Part shown: positions 41,868 to 46,503 of the stretch, piece after piece | Position numbering within the stretch: the stretch's first letter is position 1 | How the letters are laid out: each line of letters starts with the position of its first letter | Notes under the pieces: model-generated | What the model saw: the letters and a program-made list of their open reading frames with translations, nothing else | What the model was told of the DNA's origin: nothing | The model's database searches: none | Translations under genes and position numbers: made by a program | Assembly: GCA_050246915.1 (NCBI GenBank) | Contig: JBFWVD010000041.1 | Coordinates: 1 to 46,503 of the forward strand | Length of the DNA stretch: 46,503 bases | Source: JBFWVD01 sp050246915 | GTDB lineage: Bacteria > Actinomycetota > Acidimicrobiia > Acidimicrobiales > Ilumatobacteraceae | Direction: 5' to 3'

Positions 41868-42898
41868 CAGGCGTTCCCTTCTTCGGCATCGCTCTTCTTC
41901 GAGCCCGGCTTGGCAAAGCCTGCGGCCTCGGCCTCCTCGGCAGTGCGGAACCACACCTCGGCGACCGTCTGGTCGTACCAACGCGAATCGGGGGTGTGAT
42001 ACAGCATCGAATCGGCGTTGCCCTTCACGGTGAAGCTCGCCGTCGGCGCCGCGCCGCCCTCGAGGGGCAGTGCCGAGCCGGCGAAGGGGCCGGCTTCGAA
42101 CGACTCGTCAGCACCGGCCTTGGAGCCCGGAGCGCGATAGCCGGCAGCTTCGGCGGACTCGACCGAGTCGAACCACACCTCAGCGACCGTCTGCTCGTAC
42201 CAGCGCGAATCGGTCGTGTGGTAGAGCATCGAATCGGCGTTGCCCTTGATGGTGAAGCCCTCAGGGGCCGATCCATCAGCGAGCGGCGCCGCTGCACCGG
42301 CGGGGAGCTCCCCGACGAAGGCGGCGGGAGTGTGGTCGTGATCGTGATCGTGATCGTGATCGCTGTCAGCGGCCTTTCGCTCGGCCTTGGCAGCGGCCTT
42401 GCGGCTCTGCGCCACGCGCTCACGGCGAGCATTGGCCTGGGCGGCGGCACCACGGCGGGCACGAGTCGAATCGGGTCGGGCTTCTTCGGCCCGTCGACGG
42501 ATCTCGAGCTGCTCGTCGCTGAGGCGCTTCACGATCACCGTGATGTGGCACGTGCGCTTCTTGATGCTGCCAGCGCGTCCACGGGCGCGGGGCCGGAAGC
42601 GCTTGAGCGTCGGGCCCTCATCGGCGAAGCACGCCGAGACGAAGAGTTCGTCAGCGGACTGCTGATCGTTCTCGACGGCGTTGGCGATCGCCGAAGCGAG
42701 GCACTTGCGGATGACGATGGCGATGTCACGCTCGGCGAGCGACAGCAGATCATCGGCAGCCTTCACGTCGAGGCCACGGATGAGGTCGAGCACCACTCGC
42801 GCCTTGGAGGCCGAGGAGCGCAGGTAACGAACCTGAGCGCGCGTGCCGGTGTCGTCGCCCTTCTTGCGGGCGCCTTCGTTGGTCTTCGGACCGGTCAT
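41867..42898 (-). CDS. rplV: 50S ribosomal protein L22 (uL22) fused to His-Asp tract and two C-terminal repeats
   Basis: At 343 residues this is two to three times the usual L22. Residues 20-127 are a normal L22 (VRYLRSSASKARVVLDLIRG, the exit-tunnel hairpin RFRPRARGRAGSIKKRTCHI). A basic Ala/Arg/Lys helix-prone linker (130-177) leads to an alternating Asp-His tract at 178-189. Then come two copies, offset by 74 residues (about 214-257 and 288-331), of a motif with IKGNADSMLYHT, DSRWY, QTVAEVWF and AEAAG. The motif resembles what I recall as a sunset-type domain; its function is unknown. Neighbour genes and the frame are intact, so the extension is part of the protein. Confidence 0.93.
   Translation of the reverse strand: MTGPKTNEGARKKGDDTGTRAQVRYLRSSASKARVVLDLIRGLDVKAADDLLSLAERDIAIVIRKCLASAIANAVENDQQSADELFVSACFADEGPTLKRFRPRARGRAGSIKKRTCHITVIVKRLSDEQLEIRRRAEEARPDSTRARRGAAAQANARRERVAQSRKAAAKAERKAADSDHDHDHDHDHTPAAFVGELPAGAAAPLADGSAPEGFTIKGNADSMLYHTTDSRWYEQTVAEVWFDSVESAEAAGYRAPGSKAGADESFEAGPFAGSALPLEGGAAPTASFTVKGNADSMLYHTPDSRWYDQTVAEVWFRTAEEAEAAGFAKPGSKKSDAEEGNA
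42332..42361. repeat. Hexanucleotide repeat encoding the His-Asp tract of L22
   Basis: Five tandem 6-bp units (GTGGTC, then four GTGATC on the plus strand) encode alternating Asp and His on the minus strand. The period keeps the frame, so copy number could vary without breaking the gene. Confidence 0.85.
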
Positions 42899-42900
42899 GC

Positions 42901-43185
42901 TTACCTACGACCCTTCGCGTTCTTTTCCTGCCCGGCGTGGAACTTGAAGGTCCGCGTCGGCGAGAACTCGCCGAGCTTGTGACCGACCATCGACTCGGTG
43001 ATGTACACGGGCACGTGCTTGCGGCCGTCGTGCACCGCAATGGTGTGACCGACCATCTCGGGGATGATCGTGGAGCGACGGCTCCAGGTCTTGATGACCT
43101 TCTTCTCGTTGTTGGCGTTGAGGACATCCACCTTGTTGAGCAGGTGGTCGTCGACGAACGGGCCCTTCTTCAGGCTGCGGGTCAT
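42901..43185 (-). CDS. rpsS: 30S ribosomal protein S19 (uS19)
   Basis: A 94-residue S19 with TRSLKKGPFVDDHLLNKVDV and KTWSRRSTIIPEMVGHTIAV. It sits in the 30S head with S13. It lies 2 bp before rplV and 3 bp after rplB. Confidence 0.97.
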   Translation of the reverse strand: MTRSLKKGPFVDDHLLNKVDVLNANNEKKVIKTWSRRSTIIPEMVGHTIAVHDGRKHVPVYITESMVGHKLGEFSPTRTFKFHAGQEKNAKGRR

Positions 43186-43188
43186 TAC

Positions 43189-44025
43189 TTACCTCCGGCC
43201 CCGGCCAGTACGGCGGCGGCGCACGATCAACTGCGAGCTTGGCTTCTTCTTCGAGCGGGTGCGGCCCTCGGGCTTGCCCCACGGCGACACCGGGTGGCGA
43301 CCACCGGATGTCTTGCCTTCGCCGCCACCATGGGGATGGTCGACGGGGTTCATGGCCACGCCACGGGTCTGGGGGCGCACGCCCTTCCAGCGGTTACGAC
43401 CGGCCTTGCCGATCTTGATGAGCTCGAACTCGGCGTTGCCGACCTCGCCCACCGTCGCGCGGCAGTCGATGGGAACCCGGCGCATCTCGGTCGAGGGCAG
43501 GCGCAAGGTGGCGTAGTCGCCTTCCTTGGCGACGAGCTGCACCGCTGAACCAGCGGAGCGGGCCATCTTGCCGCCCTGGCCAGGACGGAACTCGACGTTG
43601 TGGACCTGCGTACCGACGGGGATGTAGCGCAGCGGCAGCGCATTGCCGGGACGGATCTCCGCGCCTTGACCGGACTCGAGGAAGTCACCGACCGAGACCT
43701 TGGCGGGAGCGAGGATGTAGCGCTTCTCACCGTCGAGGTAGTGCAGCAGAGCGATGCGGCAGTTGCGGTTGGGGTCGTACTCGATGGCGGCGACCTTGGC
43801 CTTCACGCCGTCCTTGTTGCGCTTGAAGTCGACCAAGCGATACTGCTGCTTGTGGCCACCGCCCTTGTGGCGAGCGGTCTTGCGGCCGTAGCTGTTACGG
43901 CCACCGGTGGACGACTTCTTGACGAGGAGTGACTTCTCCGGTCGGTCCTTGGTGATCTCGGAGAAGTCCGAGACCGTCTGGAACCGGCGACCGGCGCTGG
44001 TGGGCTTGCGCTTGCGAAGTGCCAT
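43189..44025 (-). CDS. rplB: 50S ribosomal protein L2 (uL2)
   Basis: A 278-residue L2, needed for subunit association and the peptidyl-transferase centre. GRNSYGRKTARHKGGGHKQQ and the C-terminal GVAMNPVDHPHGGGEGKTSG (with the conserved His) are visible. ATG 44025 (ALRKRKPTSAGRR) is the usual start; an upstream extension overlaps rplW. Confidence 0.98.
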   Translation of the reverse strand: MALRKRKPTSAGRRFQTVSDFSEITKDRPEKSLLVKKSSTGGRNSYGRKTARHKGGGHKQQYRLVDFKRNKDGVKAKVAAIEYDPNRNCRIALLHYLDGEKRYILAPAKVSVGDFLESGQGAEIRPGNALPLRYIPVGTQVHNVEFRPGQGGKMARSAGSAVQLVAKEGDYATLRLPSTEMRRVPIDCRATVGEVGNAEFELIKIGKAGRNRWKGVRPQTRGVAMNPVDHPHGGGEGKTSGGRHPVSPWGKPEGRTRSKKKPSSQLIVRRRRTGRGRR

Positions 44026-44032
44026 GTCAGCC

Positions 44033-44323
44033 TCAGCTCTCGAACAGCTCGATGCGATCGCCAGCCTTGAGGGTGACGATTGCTCGCTTGGTGTCGGGGC
44101 GGTGCCCACGCTTGTTGGAGCGGCGCTGGCGCATGGCCTTGCCCTGCCGGTTGAGCGTGTTCACCTTGGTGACGGTGACCCCGAAGATCGACTCGATCGC
44201 ATCGCCGATCTCCGGCTTCGAGGCATCGGGGTGCACCAGGAACGTGTAGGCGTTCTGCTCGATGAGCGCGTAGCTCTTCTCGCTGACCACCGGTGCGAGG
44301 ATGATGTCGCGGGGGTTCTTCAT
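44033..44323 (-). CDS. rplW: 50S ribosomal protein L23 (uL23)
   Basis: A 96-residue L23 at the exit tunnel, the docking site of trigger factor and SRP. KNPRDIILAPVVSEKSYALI and VTVTKVNTLNRQGKAMRQRR are typical. ATG 44323 overlaps the rplD stop (TGATG) and has GGAGGCGGAG upstream within rplD. Confidence 0.97.
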   Translation of the reverse strand: MKNPRDIILAPVVSEKSYALIEQNAYTFLVHPDASKPEIGDAIESIFGVTVTKVNTLNRQGKAMRQRRSNKRGHRPDTKRAIVTLKAGDRIELFES

Positions 44324-44949
44324 CACTCCGCCTCCACAGTGCTCGTGCTCGGGAGCGTGTCGGTTCCGAACAGGACCCAATCGTTGACCAACACGTCGTA
44401 CGCGTTGAGCTCGCCGACCTTGATGATCTGGGCGTCGGGAAGGTTGCGGAAGCTCTTGGCGGCCACCGAGTCGAGGCTCGTGACGACCACGAGAACACGA
44501 CCGTCGATGCCGAGCGAGGAGATGAGCGCCTTGGCGCTCTTGGTGCTCGGCTCGGTGAAGGTGAGGCTGTCCACGACAGCGACCCGGCCAGAGGTGGCCC
44601 GGTCCGAGAGCGCCGAACGCAGCGCCAGCTTGATCATCTTCTTGGGGGTCCGCTGCGTGTACTTGCGCGGCTTGGGCCCAAGGGCCACACCGCCACCGCT
44701 CCAGTGCGGAGCACGGGTGGATCCCTGACGCGCGTTGCCGGTGCCCTTCTGCTTGAAGGGCTTCTTGCCGCCGCCGGAAACCTCGGCGCGGGTCTTGGTG
44801 CTCTGGGTGCCGGCTCGACGGTTGGCGAGCTGAGCGGTGACGACCTGATGCATCACCGGGACGTTCGGCTGGATGCCGAACACGGCGCCGTCGAGGTCGA
44901 CTTCGCCGACCTTGGCGCCGACGGAGGAGTGCAGCGTGACGGTGCTCAT
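44323..44949 (-). CDS. rplD: 50S ribosomal protein L4 (uL4)
   Basis: A 208-residue L4 whose extended loop lines the exit tunnel (KKPFKQKGTGNARQGSTRAP, GPKPRKYTQRTPKKMIKLAL). In E. coli it also represses the S10 operon; here rpsJ is in another unit, so any such control would act on the rplC leader. ATG 44949 shares ATGA with the rplC stop. Confidence 0.97.
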   Translation of the reverse strand: MSTVTLHSSVGAKVGEVDLDGAVFGIQPNVPVMHQVVTAQLANRRAGTQSTKTRAEVSGGGKKPFKQKGTGNARQGSTRAPHWSGGGVALGPKPRKYTQRTPKKMIKLALRSALSDRATSGRVAVVDSLTFTEPSTKSAKALISSLGIDGRVLVVVTSLDSVAAKSFRNLPDAQIIKVGELNAYDVLVNDWVLFGTDTLPSTSTVEAE

Positions 44950-45593
44950 GCTTTCTTCCCGCCCTTCACAGCGTTGCGGACGATGACGACGCCACCGTTC
45001 GGGCCCGGGATCGAGCCCTTGACCAAGAGCAGGTTGCGCTCCGGATCGGACTGGACGATCTCGAGGTTCAACGTGGTGACCTGCTCGTGACCCATGTGAC
45101 CGGCCATGCGCAGACCCTTGAACACGCGTCCGGGGAACGAGCACGAACCGACAGAGCCCGGCGAACGGTGCATCTTGTGGTTGCCGTGCGAAGCACCTTG
45201 ACCACGGAAGTTGTGGCGCTTCATCGCGCCAGCCCAACCCTTGCCTCGGCTGACGGCCGTGACATCGACCTTCTCGCCGGCGGCGAGGAGGTCGACCGTG
45301 ATCTCCTGGCCCACCTCGAACCCGTCGATCGAGTCGATGCGCAGCTCGACGAGGTTGGTGCCAGGCGCAACACCTGCCTTGGAGAAGTGACCAGCTTCGG
45401 GCTTGGTCAGCTTCTTGGACTCCTTGGTGCCGTACGTGACCTGCAGTGCGCTGTATCCGTCGCGCTCAGTCGTCTTGACCTGGACAATGCGCGCCGGGGC
45501 GACCTTCAGCACCGTGACCGGGATGACGCGATGGTCATCCGCCCACACCTGAGTCATTCCGACTTTTTCTCCGACGATGGCTTTGCTTGCCAT
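44946..45593 (-). CDS. rplC: 50S ribosomal protein L3 (uL3)
   Basis: A 215-residue L3. IVGEKVGMTQVW, SRGKGWAGAMKRHNFRGQ and GHMGHEQVTTLNLEIV are hallmarks. ATG 45593 is chosen over ATG 45599 because AAGGA ends 5 nt upstream of 45593 but overlaps 45599. First gene of its transcription unit, preceded by a 459-bp noncoding stretch with a terminator, a possible promoter and leader hairpins. Confidence 0.97.
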   Translation of the reverse strand: MASKAIVGEKVGMTQVWADDHRVIPVTVLKVAPARIVQVKTTERDGYSALQVTYGTKESKKLTKPEAGHFSKAGVAPGTNLVELRIDSIDGFEVGQEITVDLLAAGEKVDVTAVSRGKGWAGAMKRHNFRGQGASHGNHKMHRSPGSVGSCSFPGRVFKGLRMAGHMGHEQVTTLNLEIVQSDPERNLLLVKGSIPGPNGGVVIVRNAVKGGKKA

Positions 45594-45614
45594 GAGCATC
45601 CTTCTTCACGCAAA

Positions 45615-45642
45615 CGCTCCGCTCGGCAAGGCCGGCGGAGCG
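45615..45642 (-). promoter_or_regulatory. Leader hairpin close to rplC
   Basis: Arms CGCTCCG (45615-45621) and CGGAGCG (45636-45642) enclose an inner CGGC/GCCG stem. It ends about 20 nt before the rplC start, where it could affect ribosome loading or attenuation. Confidence 0.4.
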
Positions 45643-45705
45643 CTGTACTCGGTTGTGTCGTGCAGTTCCCGCGAGCGGGCTCACACGAACGTCGATTGCG
45701 TCAAC

Positions 45706-45727
45706 GCCCATCGGGGTTCCGATGGGC
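45706..45727 (-). promoter_or_regulatory. Perfect 9-bp leader hairpin GCCCATCGG/CCGATGGGC upstream of rplC
   Basis: The stem 45706-45714 with 45719-45727 has a 4-nt loop (AACC in the transcript) and no U-run after it. It lies just downstream of the proposed promoter, so it is probably in the 5' leader of the rplC operon and a candidate site for ribosomal-protein autoregulation. Confidence 0.45.
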
Positions 45728-45738
45728 ACGAGGGGACA

Positions 45739-45768
45739 AGACTAGTCACGGGTGAGCCCCGCAGCCAA
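45739..45768 (-). promoter_or_regulatory. Candidate promoter of the rplC operon (TTGGCT, 18 bp, TAGTCT)
   Basis: On the minus strand TTGGCT (45763-45768) and TAGTCT (45739-45744) are 18 bp apart, with a start expected near 45732. This gives a leader of about 140 nt. The rest of 45594-46052 holds hairpins and the rpsJ terminator but no gene that I can support. Confidence 0.4.
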
Positions 45769-46007
45769 TTCGAGTGGCAGTTCCCTGCCGGTGTCCCGAG
45801 CGAATGACGCTGACCTGGGCTTGCGTGGCGCGGCGTCCATGGAGGAGGCCTCGCATCGCAGTCGGGTCAGACGGCTCGGTAACTCTACTGGCTGAGCCCC
45901 GACGGAGCAGCACGTGCCGGGAACTTTCCGTCCGTCAGACGAAGCTGCGCTGATGGCGACGACCTCATCGCCTCGGCTTCGTTGCCCCGTGTGAGCCGTA
46001 AAACGAC

Positions 46008-46035
46008 GAAGGGGCCGCCCGTAGGCGACCCCTTC
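46008..46035 (-). terminator. Rho-independent terminator after rpsJ
   Basis: The 12-bp stem (46008-46019 with 46024-46035, one G-U pair, 4-nt loop) starts 17 bp after the rpsJ stop and is followed in the transcript by GUCGUUUUA. It should end the tuf-rpsJ message before the rplC cluster. Confidence 0.85.
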
Positions 46036-46052
46036 ACCAGACTCGGTTGCGA

Positions 46053-46367
46053 TCAGGCGTTCTGGAGCTTGATCTCGATGTCGACGCCGGCAGGCAGTTC
46101 GATGCGCTGCAGCGAGTCGATGGTCTTCGCACTCGGCTCGATGATGTCGATCAAGCGCTTGTGCACCCGCATCTCGAAGTGCTCTCGCGAGTCCTTGTAC
46201 TTGAACGGCGACCGGATCACCGTGTAGCGGTGCTTGTCGGTCGGCAGCGGGATCGGACCACGAATGGTCGCCTGCGTGCGGTTGGCGGTCTCGACGATCT
46301 TGCGGGTGCTCTGATCGAGCACCTCGTGATCGTAGGCCTTCAGTCGGATGCGGATGTTCTGCGCCAT
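46053..46367 (-). CDS. rpsJ: 30S ribosomal protein S10 (uS10)
   Basis: A 104-residue S10 (also NusE in antitermination). QNIRIRLKAYDHEVLDQSTR and GPIPLPTDKHRYTVIRSPFK are hallmarks. It lies 14 bp after tuf and is closed by its own terminator, so it belongs to the str-type unit and not to the rplC cluster. Confidence 0.98.
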   Translation of the reverse strand: MAQNIRIRLKAYDHEVLDQSTRKIVETANRTQATIRGPIPLPTDKHRYTVIRSPFKYKDSREHFEMRVHKRLIDIIEPSAKTIDSLQRIELPAGVDIEIKLQNA

Positions 46368-46381
46368 GGTCCCGTCTCAGT

Positions 46382-46503
46382 TCACTTGATGATCTTCACG
46401 ACGCGGCCAGCGCCAACAGTACGGCCACCCTCACGAATCGCGAACCGCAGACCCTCGTCCATCGCGATCGGCTTACCCAACTCCACCTTGATAGCGATGT
46501 TGT
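46382..46503 (-). CDS. tuf: Elongation factor Tu, C-terminal end (cut by window)
   Basis: The last 40 codons of EF-Tu: AIKVELGKPIAMDEGLRFAI then REGGRTVGAGRVVKIIK and a TGA. This is domain 3, which binds aminoacyl-tRNA. The rest lies beyond the right edge. It is followed by rpsJ at 14 bp, the standard order of the str operon end. Confidence 0.97.
   Translation of the reverse strand, partial: NIAIKVELGKPIAMDEGLRFAIREGGRTVGAGRVVKIIK

Noticed and set aside
45600..46000. Small genes in the rpsJ-rplC gap
   Set aside because: The short frames there lack ribosome-binding sites and overlap hairpins and the proposed promoter.

Overview
The window looks like a chromosomal segment of a high-GC actinobacterium, most likely the Acidimicrobiia/Ilumatobacter side of the phylum. 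That placement is an inference from the four-cysteine S4 and short zinc-ribbon S14, the GC-rich codon use, the very long GlmS and the C-terminally extended L22. It was not tested by a search. A run of ten N at 27712-27721 shows that this is a draft assembly.

From the right edge leftward, almost everything lies on the minus strand. The end of tuf and rpsJ close one transcription unit with a strong terminator. After a 459-bp leader region the S10/spc/alpha ribosomal cluster follows: rplC-rplD-rplW-rplB-rpsS-rplV-rpsC-rplP-rpmC-rpsQ-rplN-rplX-rplE-rpsN-rpsH-rplF-rplR-rpsE-rpmD-rplO-secY-adk-map-infA-rpmJ-rpsM-rpsK-rpsD-rpoA-rplQ-truA. Many of these genes overlap by ATGA or TGATG.

Between truA and rplM lies an accessory block (21395-28904) of surface-polysaccharide genes. 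It holds a secreted polysaccharide deacetylase with near-identical 93-residue Ig-like repeats, a lipid-anchored GH46 chitosanase, a membrane polysaccharide deacetylase/GT2 fusion, and a membrane-anchored SdrD-B-like protein. I read it as a candidate system that makes, deacetylates and trims a chitosan- or poly-glucosamine-like polymer. A MOSC-domain gene follows.

The second minus-strand run is rplM-rpsI-glmM-glmS-acpS-nnr-alr, then a two-component system. It links ribosome synthesis to UDP-GlcNAc and cell-wall precursors. The response regulator is split inside its receiver domain by a 1.4-kb IS110-family element with an intact transposase and two stem-loops upstream of it that could be a bridge RNA. 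Its partner kinase is intact.

The left end holds two exported proteins of unknown role (6187-8149), the t6A/acetyltransferase cluster tsaE-tsaB-rimI-tsaD followed by a THUMP RNA methyltransferase, a crotonase-family gene with a perfect inverted repeat upstream, and a DUF222/HNH gene running off the edge. I saw no tRNA, rRNA or CRISPR array.
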